NCBI GenBank assembly: GCA_038049695.1 | Contig: CP142451.1 | Coordinates: 43,473,001 to 43,537,000 of the forward strand | Source: Cinnamomum chago | Lineage: Eukaryota > Streptophyta > Magnoliopsida > Laurales > Lauraceae | DNA: 64,000 nt | Reading direction: 5' to 3' | In this document: positions 15,401 through 29,200 of the stretch, piece by piece | How the letters are laid out: the number at the start of each line of letters is the position of its first letter | Numbering within the stretch: position 1 is the first letter of the stretch | Notes under the pieces: model-generated | What the model saw: the letters and a program-made list of their open reading frames with translations, nothing else | Told to the model about the DNA's origin: nothing | Database searches by the model: none | Made by a program: the position numbers and the translations under genes

Positions 15401-18400
15401 GTAGTGGCATTGTCATGTTCGTAGTATATGTGGAAGATACTAAGGTTTAAAACCTAAAAGCATATCTCGGCAAGGAGTTTGAAATACGAGATCTTAGAGA
15501 GCTGAAATATTTGGGAATTGAAGTTGCAAGATTATAGAAGGGTTGTAATTCCACCATGGAAGCATGCATTTCTCTTACTCGAAGAAACAGTAAAGTTAGG
15601 TGGTTCCAAAACCAGTGGATGCTCCGATGGAACATTACCATTGTTTGCATTTAGAAAGTGGTGAGTTGTTACATGACTGACGCGCATATCTGACATTAGT
15701 TGAAAATTAAATTCATCTGACTGTAGCTCGGCCAAAATTAGCATCTGTTGTAAATGTTGTGGGTCAGTTTATGCATGCTTGAGGACTAAATGTCTAGCTG
15801 CAGTTTACAGAGTTTTAAGGGATTTGAAGGGAGCTGCAGGACAAGGTATTCTGGACACGTGTCGTGGACAGCTGAATGTGGAAGCATATACAAATGTTGT
15901 CTGCACAGTTTCCCAGATGGATAGAAGTTCCTCTATAGGGTATTGTACGTATGTTGGTAGAAATTTGGTGTCATGGAAAAGCAGAAGGTAGGCAGTAGTT
16001 GCATGATCAAGTTCCAGGGCTTAGTATCTTTCAATGGCGATGACAGTTGTGAGTTACTATGGTTAAAGATTTTTTTTATGTGAATTGGACTTTTAGGGCA
16101 GAGGTTCTATGATCTTGCATTGTGACAGTACTTTGGCATAAATATTGCCAAAATTTCAGCACATAATCGGCAAACAAAGAGCATTGGTATCATGGTTTAA
16201 AACTGCGGTCACAGTTGCCATTGCGGTTTGTGGCAAGGATCAAAATAGCGGCTGCAGCGGGTGTAGCGGCCAATGGCCAAAACACTACGTAGCAGGTGAT
16301 ATGTGGCGGTGTGAATTTTTTAAGCAGTCAAAAGAATTTGAATCTTGTATAACACAACCAATCTTGTGTTTTTTAATGATTTGAGACCAAATAAGAGTAG
16401 AGACAGCTTTAGGAAAGACCATTGAGGAGAAGAAATAGGAGAAACAATGTGTAAAATTAAAACCGATTGGCTCTACTAGATTTTAGACCGCAGCGCAACT
16501 ATTTTCAAAATAGCGTAGCGGCCTCGACTGCTACGGCCGATAATGTGGCCGCTCGATATTTTGAACCATGTCGCGGTTATCGTGCCGTGGTTCGCGGTCA
16601 TCTCAGTCCATCACAGTGTGAATTTTTTATTTTACTCTAAAAAAATCTGAAAAATCATCTAAAAATCCAAAATATTATAAAATGCTAGAAAACAATACTT
16701 TTTCCATTAGTAAACACTATAGAGCAAAATATCGGTCCCCCTAAGTTGTAACATCTTGTATTACTGTGATATCTGAAACTTGTGAAGTCTGTTTTGAACT
16801 AAATAGATTTACATGTATATATTAAATAAGTTGAAATTTCACAAATTTTATGGTACGCATTGCAACCATAAATTTTGAACTAACCATTAGTATTAACACT
16901 TAGAGTCAAGAAACTAGTACCAGTAAACGTATCAAACACTTTAGGTCAAGAAACTAGTACTCGTAGTACAGACGTACAGTACCCATTTACTCAATCACCA
17001 AGTAAATTGAGAGTGAATTTCAACTTTCAAGTAACGTTTAATACTACTTCAAGATTAATTGATTAAAGCAGTGGAGTATGAATATAGAGGTATTGTGGTT
17101 GAAGAGGGAAGAAGTCATCATATGAGAATCTATAAAAATCTCGTAAATCACTTGTGTTCGGTAAAAAAGAAAAAAGAAACTTGGAAGCTCTAGCTGAACT
17201 TTAGAATGCTCCACAAATAATTTAGTAAAGAAATGAAAAAAAGAAGGGGAAAGAAAATTTAAAAAAAAAAATCATTGTTGACCGTTATTTTCAAAATATT
17301 GGCCATTATGGACAGTTATATTGGCCATTATGATCGTTTTGGTCCGGATTTTTTTTCCACTATTTTTTCTATACCGTAACCGTTATATGGTAAATAATGT
17401 TACAATAGAGGCCGTTATGAAACCACAACGGCTGATTGGTATTGATTGTTGTTTCATTAGAGAGAAGGTTGTACAGTTGTGAGTTTCTATGGCTGAAGAT
17501 TTTTTTTATGTGAATTGGACTCTAAGGACAAAAGGGCTATGATCTTGCATTCTGACAGTACTTTGGCATAAAATTGCTAAAGCTCAACTCATCATGGGCA
17601 AAGAAAGAGCATTGGTGTTGATTGTTGTTTCGTTAGAGAGAGGATCGTGCAAAAAAGAAATCAAGTTGGCATACAAAAGAGCTGATGATTCAGATGACAG
17701 ATTTTCTCACAAAAGCAGTGGCAAAAGACAACTTAGCTTTGTTCTGTCCAAGTTGAGTATAGTAAATGGATATGCACTAGGGAATATAGTTGGATTATTT
17801 TGTAAATATAGGGAATTCGAGGAGGTCAGGGAATAGCTTGTAGTTTTAGTAAGATATAGAGCAATTTTTTGTAAATACGAAAGTAATAATATAATGTATA
17901 TATGTTTTTGTGCATGTATATATGGTCGCCCAACCCTAAGGAGTAGGGATTGCAACTGTGCAATTTTTTTTTTCACAATTTCTTCCTTTTCTCTAATTTT
18001 CCTCCTATTTCAGTTGTAGGGTTTCTCAGACCTTTAGAGTTAGTTTCGTCGTTTCAACTTTTCTTTGCCTTGGTCAACTTATTGATTGTGGCTTTCTCGT
18101 CTCATTTACCTCCACTAGTTGCTTAATTAGGATCCTCATACTGGGAAGAAGATTGGGATAGGCTGTAGGATGAGAGGACTGTATTTTTTTTTTTAAGCTT
18201 GATGTGCTTCCAAGCTCGTCTACTGTTGCTGCTGCTTCATCTTCTTTGGCATTTTAGACTAGGACATTTAGGGTGTGTTTATCAACATGCCATTTGGATG
18301 TTCCCACGTTCCCATGAGTCGAGGCTGTCACGTCCCAGAACCCTATTGAATTCTAGGCCGTGACTGAGATGCATCTCATTTTATTCATAAATCAACTCAT

Positions 18401-21400
18401 AATTTCATAAGTCAAATAAACTAGCCAATTGAAAATTTTCTAAAAAAGATAACGTAGCAAAGCATAGTTATATTAAAGTTGCTAAGGCACGATTTACTAC
18501 ATGTTTTAAACAATTAGCTATTACAACCTTAGGCCAACAAGGGCCAAACTGCGAATACAATAAAGAAAACTAAATCAAAAGGTTTGTCGGCTCTCTCACA
18601 ATGTCAAGCTATCAACGACAAGGCCTAAGTGCATCTCTTTTGGCTAGCTTGCAGTTCCAACACAACCGCCTTACCCATTGCACTATTGGAACATGTACTT
18701 GTGACCTACAGGCACCCAAGTATAGCTTTGGACTTGAAAGTCAAGCAAGCAAGCAATATAATTTTCATAATATGAAACATTAAAATCACCTACCTCTCGG
18801 CACCTGCAGATGCCTACCAAAACAAACTCAGTACAAAATCACCTACCTCTCAGCATCCCTAATGCCTACCAAAGGTTTATAATATGCCATCTCGGTACCA
18901 GTTACCCACATATCGGTATCCTAGATACCTACTCAAAAGCAAACTTGATATGCAACAGATGCATGTGCGCCAATGCACATAACCAAAACCAAAACAAATA
19001 CCAAATGGAGGTGTCAGGATCGGACAAGCTAAGTGATAACAGCGAGTAAGGTGTCTAACCTGCTCTACAATGACTCCTACCCGAACTAGGGTTTAGGTTT
19101 GTTCCATCTTATCATCTTAAGCTCTTTGGGGAGTTTGAGGCCCCAGTTGGGTGTCTGTAGCCACCTCAAGGGTTCAAGATTTACCTGTGATCTCAAGCTT
19201 TTCAAGGGGGTTCATAGCCCAATTGGCCACCTCGAGCTCTTCAAGGTACAAGGTCCATAGTTATCTCACACCCTCCTCAAGTCATTAAAGGTTTACCAGT
19301 CTAAGGGTCGACTCAATCTCCCAAGGGTTACAAGGTATAAGGGTTATCTCTAGCTAAGCATTTCAAGTCATCTAGTGTTTTGAGGTTCTAGTGAGGGGGT
19401 CAAAGGGTCAAGTACAGGGTCCAAGGCCATTCCAAAATGCTAAGTCCAATGTAGGTTCAAAATGCAAGATTCGGGTCTAGGGAATGAAAACAGACAAAAT
19501 CGGATGATGGTACCAACATCATCTCAAGCGTCCTAAGATCACAAGGCACAACAGTTAGTTAATTCATCCCACAATAGGTACTCTGAGTACCAAGCGAAAC
19601 TGGACAAACTAGTATGCTAAACAGACAAGCATAGTTGTCAATTCCGTTTTGGTCGCTATTCCAGTTTAACCCTGTAGGAACGTTTCAGCATTCTAGTCAA
19701 TTACGGTATTCCATTCCGGTCAGTGTCTTACAGAGACCGTGGAAAACATGTTTGGTAAGTATAAATCATTGTTTCGAATTTTGATCTTGCTTGAATAAAC
19801 CCCAAAATCTTAACCCGCCGGTATAAGAGTTCAAACAAAAAATCTTAAATTATTTTAGAGAAACAAATTGCTGGCACGGTTGTTTCCGACTTGTCTCCTG
19901 CCTTCTAAATAAACCCATTTTAAGAGGACTCCAAATCCTCTCGCGCATCCTAAAGACGGCCCCCAAGTCCACAATCAGAAAACGTGGCCCCACTTTGTAA
20001 TTCTTAAAGGTGGGTTACATGGTCCTAATCAATATATTATTGTTACCTTCTTAAAGGAAAAAATGGTCACAATCGCAGAAGGTGGGCCCACTATGTAGAT
20101 CGTATGAAGGTGGGCCCTAACCTTCCATTAAGTTGAATTATTTATTTGCTTATGGTAGCTTAGGAAAAGTTCCTTCTACCAAATTTCTGATTGTGTTAGT
20201 TGTTGCCTCTCCAAACAGATTGCTTGCCTTCCAATAATAGTACGATCACTTGGGTACCATTTGACACATTCTTATGTTGGGGAACCTTCCTCACAACCCA
20301 CGAAGGGTGAATCTAACAGTCGTTTAAAAGGTCACATTCCTCCTGTTTTGTCTGGAATTTCCCCATTCGTATACATTATCATTTTGTATTCCTCCTAGAA
20401 TGCTTGCTACCAAACAGCCCCTATAGAGGCCCCATTCTTATTGACTGAATTAGCTTAACCATTTACCTTGTACCACGTCGGGGAAAACAACATTGAGATC
20501 AGTTGTTGCATTTATAATCTCATTGATGATAGAAGTACATGTTCAAGGCTTGACTTAGTTTGATGAAGTCAATTTGTCACTAGCATAAATCTCCTATGAT
20601 TAATTTATTAACGTCTTCAACCCTTTACTGATCTTGCATTGTTTTTTTTTTAATTCAAATTTAATTGCTCTGTTCTACATTATTAGATGGCATAATGAAG
20701 GATTCCTTTATTATTGAGGAGACCTCTAATACTAGTACTAGATTGCGAGTAGAGAAAGACCCAGTGAGTGGGATCTTGATTTTAAATTGGCTTTGGGGTG
20801 TTTCTCCCATCTTGTTATTTTCCTTATTTCTTAAGAACGGGGATCGTTTATTACGAGGGTCCAATATATGAACTGCTTATAGACTTTATTACCTTCTTCG
20901 AGGGCTTGGCTTTGACTGAAAAACGATTATATCACCCTATAAATGATATGCGGTCTATACATTTTCCACCCATTCCACAATACATTCCTTTCTATTGATG
21001 GATGCATTGTGGGGTTCATATTGTTGTGAGTTAGACAATAGGACTTATTTGCAATAGGCCTGAGGGGCTTTTATTTAAGTAGTAGAAACTTAAGGGTCTT
21101 TTTTGTAATTTCCTCAAATAATGAACTAACGACATAACAAGGATCGCCTAACCTACTTGGTTATTCGATTTTTCTATGGCTTGCCCAACTTCTCTTTCTC
21201 TTCCAGTTTCACTTTCTTTTTCTTTCCCATTTCTTCGATACTTTAGAATAAAACCCTCGATCTAAGAAGATCGAAGTTTACAACTTGGTATCAGAGCATT
21301 GGAGGTGATAGAAGAATCACAGCCTTAACTTTTTAGTGAGCCAGATCTAAGGAAATAAAAGAGATGGAGGGGTGTTTAACCCCAGCTGAACAGAAAAACA

Positions 21401-23157
21401 TGTTCGGTCAGGTTACATATCATCTGTAGAGAGTCAACTCTATGTCGACTGTGCCAGATGTTGTTCAAGACTTTCTTGGTGGCTTGTTTGTGAGTTGGTA
21501 GTCCTGTGTAGGTGTCGGGTGGAAGTGCTTCTGGGATGCTTCTGTGTCTGTGTTGTGAGGTGTTGTGGCTAAGGATTTTGCTGGATGAGCTAGGGTTCAA
21601 GCAAGGTGGTCCAATGTTTCTCTACTCTGATAGTACGTCAGCGATGAAATAGTTTTCTACTAAAGAACAGCTAGCAGACTTCCTCATTAAGGCCATGAAT
21701 AAAGCTAAGTTGCATTTTGTTCTGTCCAAGCTGGGCGTAGTAAATATCTATGCACCAGCTTGAGGGGGGTGTTGAGTTAGACAATAGGACTTATTTTGTA
21801 GTAAGCCAAAGGGGCCTTTATGTAAATAGTAGAAACTCAATGGTCTTTTTCGTATTTTCCACAAATAATGAAATAACCACATAACAAGGATTGCCTAACC
21901 TAGTAGGTTTCTTCTGTCTCTTCCCCAACTTATCTCTCTCTCTTCCAGTTTCACTTTCTTTTTACAACTCTCATCTCATTTTTTATACTTCTAGATCTTA
22001 GATTTTTTTATTTCTACGATAGCTTGTTGTGTCAATTACTACATTTATTTATTGTTAAGAGTCCACACACACCCCCGCCGCCCCCCCCCCCCCCCCGCGT
22101 TCCTCTCTCACCCCTTCTTTTCCCCTTCCCCCCAAAAACCCGCTCTCTTGTTCCTATTTGGTTTGTTGTGAAGCCCTTTCATTTTTACATATCTTGATTT
22201 TCTGTGGAATTAACCAGAAGTGCATGCTATTCTTGGAGATGTTAACTCATGAAAATGGATGTTATGCTTTGTTTGTGGATAAAGGCACCATTCCACTAAT
22301 GTTTTGCAACACTAAACCTATCCCACTTCGCTGTTTGAGTTGTCATAAATCCTTCCTAAAAGTGTTTCCTTGTTGATGCCTTGATTATCATATGATTTTC
22401 TTTTATTGGACATATTTGATGTAATTTAATGTCTTGCTGCAGCTTGCAGATTTACTAGAAGAGAACAAAGCTTTGACAGTTATGCAGGCTAATCATGAAT
22501 CAGAGATAAAAGAATTGAAGGTGGCATTGGCCAAAGAACATGAAAACTTAGTAAACATAACGCAAAAGTTCCAAGGTACTGTTTATGGAATATTATGATT
22601 CAATCTGCTCCTTTTAAATTCTATTCTCTTGTATGATCATCTACTTTTTATAGGGCACCAAAAGATGAATGAATCATCTCAAAAGGAGCTCCATGATATA
22701 GAGATGGATAGGGACAAGGTAAGTTCTAAATAAGATTTATAAGCTTTTATTGTGTTAAAATGTTGTGGTAGTAGTACCCATGTATTTGCTTTTTGGGAGA
22801 CTTTACGTTTTGTGTTCTTATATTCATTTCCATTTTTACTCATCAGATAAGCTTATGCTTAAATCTTTTAAGTGTAGGGATAATATGTGATTAGCCACGT
22901 GATCATTTTTTTATTGGTAGCCACATTAATAATATAAGAGAATTACTCAGTCCTTGCGACTTCTCTCAAACCACCTCTGTTTCTCTAACCCGATACGAAT
23001 GAACATCTTATATATATAATAAAATCTAGGGTTAGGCCAGCATCTTCCATTCCTATCCTCTCTATCTTTGTTAGTTGTATTCTCCCTTCTATCTCTGCCT
23101 CCTGCATTCATCCTCTTCCTTTCCTTTTATTTTCCTTCCCCCCTCATCCTTTTTTAG

Positions 23158-23202
<45 letters not shown>

Positions 23203-26200
23203 GGGATGGACATGTGGGGGATGACATCAATGTTACCTCTTGTAGATATCATCCATTTACAAATACAGTGAAGGTCGTATATTCACCCCCTTGATAAAAT
23301 GATAATATAGAGTTCTTTTTAAAGTTACAAAGGTTTTTTAAAGCTTCCAACTGGGAAATCTAGAAAAAATCAGTTTCACTCCAACTGCTTCCAAAATAGA
23401 AAGTCGTTGGTGCCATAACAAAATTCTATCCAAATTTGTCGAAGACTGCAAGGCTCTAGGTTCCTTGTTTATGGGCTCCGAAATATAAAGACCATTGTTT
23501 TCATGACCACCACCAATCGCCTGCCTTGCCCTCAGATCTTGAAACACACGAGACAGGAAAAATGTAATGCAACAATTATGGGTTCTCATTGAAGTACTCA
23601 CAGATAGGTTGAATGAAAATTGTGGGACATGCAACACAGATGATAAAGATAAATCAAGTAGGACATTAAAAGGATCCTCTATATGAAGATTTCAGTAGCA
23701 ATTTTGACACTCCCATGCAAGGTTTCAAATCCCGGAAATCAGGACTCAACTCAGCCATGGCCAAGTCCAAGTCTGGTCGAGTCCCAATTTAAAAAAAAAA
23801 AAAAGAGGAAAAAATGGAAAAAAGAGGAAAATTAAAATATGACAGCCTAGGAGGCCTTCCATCCATGTAGATTTATTGAATCTTTTTTTTCTTTTATGGA
23901 ACGATAGATTTTCGTGAAATTATAGAGTATAGACTATAGAATCCTTTATCTTTCCCATTACTTAGGTTATTTTAACAACAAATTATACTATTCTAAAGCA
24001 TGTTATTACTACTATTACTGTATACTGGTAAATAGTAACCTACTATTATATGTGTCACGCCTAAAGATTATGAGACAAACCATTTAATTGCAATTAAATG
24101 ACAAATCCATTTTCTAATTTTGATATCAAGTATCAATTAGCAAATAACAACCATACCTTAGCCCATTGTTTCTAATACCATGTTGAATGCCTTGCCGGTT
24201 GGATGTCCTCTTCGTCGTCGTCATTTTGATTTTAATGATAGTATTGTGCTATATTAAAATCAAACAAGCCTTGCCCCCTCCTTGAGGATCTTGCCCATAA
24301 TTTGATGGATCTGGATGACAATAGCCAAATTGACCCATAATTTGATCTTCCCACTTGCAAGAAAGGAAGTCAGCACCCTCTCAAACCCTAGATCCAAGTG
24401 TTTCCAGCAAGAGAAATGGGGAAATAATCCCATATTGTGACTTATATAGTCGGTTGAGTCCGTCACTGTGTGGACTCAGCCATCTCGGGCGAGTCCCCTA
24501 TGAACCGGCTGACTCGGGCAAGTCCTTGTGTGAATCGAGCGAGTCCTTACTTCCTGATACCAAGTTGGTCTGACCCGACTCGATAAGTGTTGAGTCCGAG
24601 TTGGTGATTTTTTAAACCATGCTCCAACGGGAGAATAGGATAAGGATTGAAATTGGGAGCTGACTAGATCCAATGTCTCCTGAGTATGCTATATCTCCCA
24701 TATTAGGGATGTAAATGGGTCCCCAATTCTCCAACTACGCAATGGTTACGACCCGTTAAAAACCGAGTTTGGGTCCTTATTTAGGCCCCAATAAATAAAT
24801 GGGTCCGAGTCTGGGTCCGTTTTTGGACTCGTGACCTAAACGGGTCCAGTCCAGTTCCACCTTGGTTCCAACCCCTAGGCCTAACATATTACCTCAATTT
24901 TTTAGAATCTCTCCTAAAGACTAGGGTGTTTTTTTTCTCCATATTATTTTCTAACTAGACCCATCCCATATACGGTTCCGGTTCCGGTTCCACCTCATTA
25001 ATGCCGACTTGTTTACATCCTTACCCACAATGCGTACAATAGAGTTTATCTTGGTCAACTCCACTATGACTTTATCTACCACTACCTGTGCGTCCACTGT
25101 GGCCACGATCTCTACCACCACTGCTGAATGTATTACCACAACCAATTTTTGTACTGCTACGCACAAGAGTGGAATGACCGAAGGGAGAGTGAGAAGAGTT
25201 GTTAGGTGACATAGCTCTTGTTTGACCCTTCCACCTTCAAAAGGTGCAAAGAAAGTTCCAACCAGGGGGAGAGGATCCTAACTAGTTATCTGCACTAAAA
25301 AAAAATCGTATTCTTGGTTTGTACTCCTAGATGTTCAAATATTTGTTGATCTTCTAGCTTCTTTGCTTTGCTTCTTTGCATAACATGGCTCAAGATTTTG
25401 ATACAATGCCAATTCATAGGTCTTAAAATTTGGAATAATAATTTCCAATTGACAAATTCCCTTATTTAAATGCTATAATTTCTTTACTTAGTTAAAGAAT
25501 TCTAGCATTGTTCCTCTTTTTGACATAGGCTGACTCAACAATTCGTTTGCTGTATCACAATACTTAAAAATTCCAGCTATGCTCTCCATAGAATCAAGAA
25601 TCCAATTTACAGTTAACATATGTTCAGATACCCGATTTGATTATTTTGAATCCTTTTCTTTTATTCCTCAAGAAGGGGATAAATTCATTTTTGGTTTCAT
25701 GATTGGATGGGGGTGGGTCCTTTAAATATTTTGTTTACTAGTGTGTTTAGGGTTGCTTTAAATAAAGAGTCTTTAGTTAAAGGTTGCTATGTAAGGATTG
25801 GGGATGGGGTGTCGTGGGAAGTAGTCTTAGGAGGGCCCTCCGTCGGTCGGATTCAGGAGAGTTTGAGTCCCTGTTGGGTCCAACGCTTTTGGAAGCTGGG
25901 ACGTAGTTGACTCTCACATGTGGAAACCAAACACCTCTGGAACATTCTCTTCGAAATCTTTTACAAGGAACTAGACCAATGTGATAGGTTGTGGTCTTCA
26001 TAAGCTTTGGTTTGGATGTGTCTTGCTTCGCCTAGAGTTAAGGCCTTTTGTTGGTTGGGAATCGCAGGAAAGGTTTCGACAGTGGATACTCTGAGGGGAT
26101 TGGTGTCAGAATCCATTTTAGATAAATGTTGTTTTTGCAAGAGGGACGTGGAATCGGTACTCAGTAGATCACTTTTTGCTTCACCGTGGATTTACATCAT

Positions 26201-29200
26201 CCCTTTTAGGGGTATTTCCTAATAGAATGTGGTGTAGCATGGTGTATCCCGGGATCAGTAAGTCACTTATTTGGGATTTGGCGGGGTAATTCTTTCGTTG
26301 GGTGTTGTTTGATCCTATGGAGGATTATATGGAGAATTATTTCTCTTTTTTTTTATGGGAAAATTTCAAAACAGGGCTCAAGTTTTTTCAAGATTTCAAA
26401 TCAGGACAAAATAAAACTCACATTTCAAATCAGGACATAAGTTTTCCATTTACGTTTCAAATCAGGACATCCGGCGAGAAATTGAGTTTTCTAGCGACTT
26501 TTTCCTCTATGCTTTTCAAAATACCCAAAATGCCCCCAACCCTTTCCTCCTCTCTGTTAACCACCATTGTTCTGTAAGCCAGTTTTCCCTTCACTCCCAT
26601 CAACAAAGAAAAAGGAAAATGAAAAACTGTTGTTCCAATTCATTCTGGTTTTGACATCCATGTTGGAGAATCCCATCCAATATATACAGTCCCCACTCCC
26701 CTGATTTAGTGTCGGCATAGAAATTGCAGGACCTCAAAGTGCACATGATCTTCCCACTCAGGTTGGTCATTCTTTGTCCTTTTGTTAATTTAATCTGATA
26801 GGTTTTGACATTTCAATACAAGGTTCCCATGATCGAGACCGTCGCCATGGATAATCTCAAGAATGAGGTCAGATCCGAAACTTTTTAAACCATGTCTTTT
26901 CGATGTTGGTCTCTTGAGATAGAGTGGCAGCCGTTTCTTCGGAAAACCCTTGGGTGGCACTGGTGCTGTGTTTGCGATTTTCTGCAAGTATACGGTTGTC
27001 TCAAGTAATATAGACTATGAAAGTCCGAATATCGTTCCCACGAGGATCGTTACAAGAGAAATAACAATGATTAATGAAAAGGAGTATCAACTCAAATATA
27101 GCTAACAAATGCAAATGGAGATAACAAAAACAAGAAACAATAACAAGGTTAATAACAAGAACATATGAGCAATGTTAGATAGATCAAATGAGTAATTGTG
27201 TGAAAACAACAAGTGAAAGATCAAGATAAAAAGAAAATAGAAACATCCATGGAAATGAGCTAATAATTAGTGAGTAAGATAGGGAATGAATGGATGAAAA
27301 TAAGTGTGCTAAAATAGTGTAAAATCAAAGGGGGAATAGAAACAAACACATAAAAGGTATGAACAAATAAGCTAATGGATATGATGGTGTGGATAGAGAA
27401 ATGGAGTGTGAGAATTAAAACGAGTGAATAAGTGTGTGGGAATGTGAATACAATTAAGCTAAAGTAAGTAAAATAAGCAACAAGCAATACTAATGGATAG
27501 ATTGAATCATCTAGAATCCACTAAGTAACACGAATCCAACACTAATGCTCTTCTATTTTCCCAAACAAATCCTCAAAATTAATGACAAATCAATGCTTAG
27601 ATTTGGAAAATATAACTTTAAAGCTCTAAGATAGAAAATAGAAATTAACAATCTAATAGCTAAGATTTTCTTCCCTTCATAAAAGAAAAGATTCATAATG
27701 ACTATCTATCAAAAGTAAGCATAAACCATCAAAAGATATTAAATCCTAAGCATAATTTATCATACCTAAGCATAGATAGTAAAAAGAATGCTAAGAAATA
27801 AAATAAGCATGGAAGGTAGCACATTGCAATGAAGAAAAATCTATTCTAGCATGTTAAGCACATAAACAAAGGGAATTAAGAGCATAAGCAAAAGGAATAG
27901 TATTAACTTAGTTTCATCTAGAAGATCCAATCAAGGGATTAGCCACCCATTGGAGAAGACAAAGCTTTCATTATAAATCTTCAAATTTTACAAAGCTTTC
28001 CTCACTTTCTCTCTACAATTGCTCTCAATTACATGAATAGCTTAAGTAAAGAGGAGGAGGCTCTCTTTGCTTGTGTCTCTAATGCCTAGAGCTCCCTTCC
28101 TTATATAGAGACATTTGCCTTGCTCTTTTTGGTTTCTTTCCAATGTGGGACTTCACAACAATGGAAATATGAACATATGGATGTGATTCCCATGTTAGAA
28201 AACAGTCTCCAGATTGATGTGCGATTTTGACCCCTGAAACGTCCGAATTGGAAAAAATGTTGTGAAATATGATTTGTAGATCTTAGAACAAGCTTTCTAA
28301 TGCTTCTGAGATCACCTCAATCGGACACCCGAGTAAAAAGATATGGTCAAAATACCAACCCAGGTCTTTCATTTTTCTTCTTATTGTTGGCATATCATTG
28401 TCATTTCTTCATCCAATTGTCTTCCAAACTTATCCTTACTCTCTTTAACTATTGAATCTCAACTTTAATCTTCAATTAACACCTACAAAGAGAAATTAAC
28501 ATAATTGAGAGTATTTTTTAACATATTTTGTATGGAGGCCATTGGAACTCATATAAATGCATACAAATGGCCATCTATAATGGAAAGATATGAGCAAAGC
28601 ATGATGGGGAGGAAATTTATTATTTTTCTACTAAAAATAGTGTTTTGAGTTCTTTTATCTTTGAAAACTCATAAAATAATGCTATGAAAATGTCTCTTTT
28701 GTGAACCCATCACGCTGTAGTGGTGTTGTTTCCTTTTTCGATCTGAACCACTGCATTTGGGGACCTTTTTCCATTCGACTGGAACTCCAAATTCTTCTTC
28801 ACTTTCTTCAATCGGACGAGGAGTAGTAGTTATAGCGTTACCGGTGGCGACATTGTAAGCTGCGACAGGAAATTGCAGGTAGAGAGAATTAAGGAATCAA
28901 GGACTAGCGTATCAAAGGGAAGGGAATTTTTGGAAGAAGAAGGTGAAAAAATACCTCTGAGGTTTCGGAGGACGGAGGAGAGACTGAAATCTTTCTTGTT
29001 AGAGAAGGAAGGATTCTTGTAGAAATTTGTCCTCGTCAAACCGACCCTTCTCCTTCTCCTCCTTTATTATTATTTTTATGTAATTATTAGATGATCAAAT
29101 CATCGCCCCAAATTTTCCCTTCTGGGTCTCCCTCTCTCAGAGTCTCACCGCCTCCAAATTTGATTTTTTTTTTTTCCTTCCGAACTGAAGCGGAGTTCAG

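Larger units (their letters stand above)
15000..17850 (+). pseudogene. Ty1/copia pol relic (IN core, RT end, RNase H)
   Basis: On the + strand: an integrase segment near 15040-15230 (QNGV..KN and [12 protein letters not shown], in broken frames), the RT end near 15390-15530 ([16 protein letters not shown], where the usual YVDD is [21 protein letters not shown]), and RNase H near 15720-16080 ([17 protein letters not shown]). The RNase H end at 17590-17840 reads [11 protein letters not shown] and [12 protein letters not shown] hAT-like element interrupts it at 16191-17434. The middle of pol is absent and lies inverted on the left. Confidence 0.75.

Noticed and set aside
20661..20998. Overlapping open frames ([15 protein letters not shown]..., [16 protein letters not shown])
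   Set aside because: The serine-rich start briefly recalled plastid-derived sequence, but I could not match any plastid or nuclear gene with confidence and stops follow soon.
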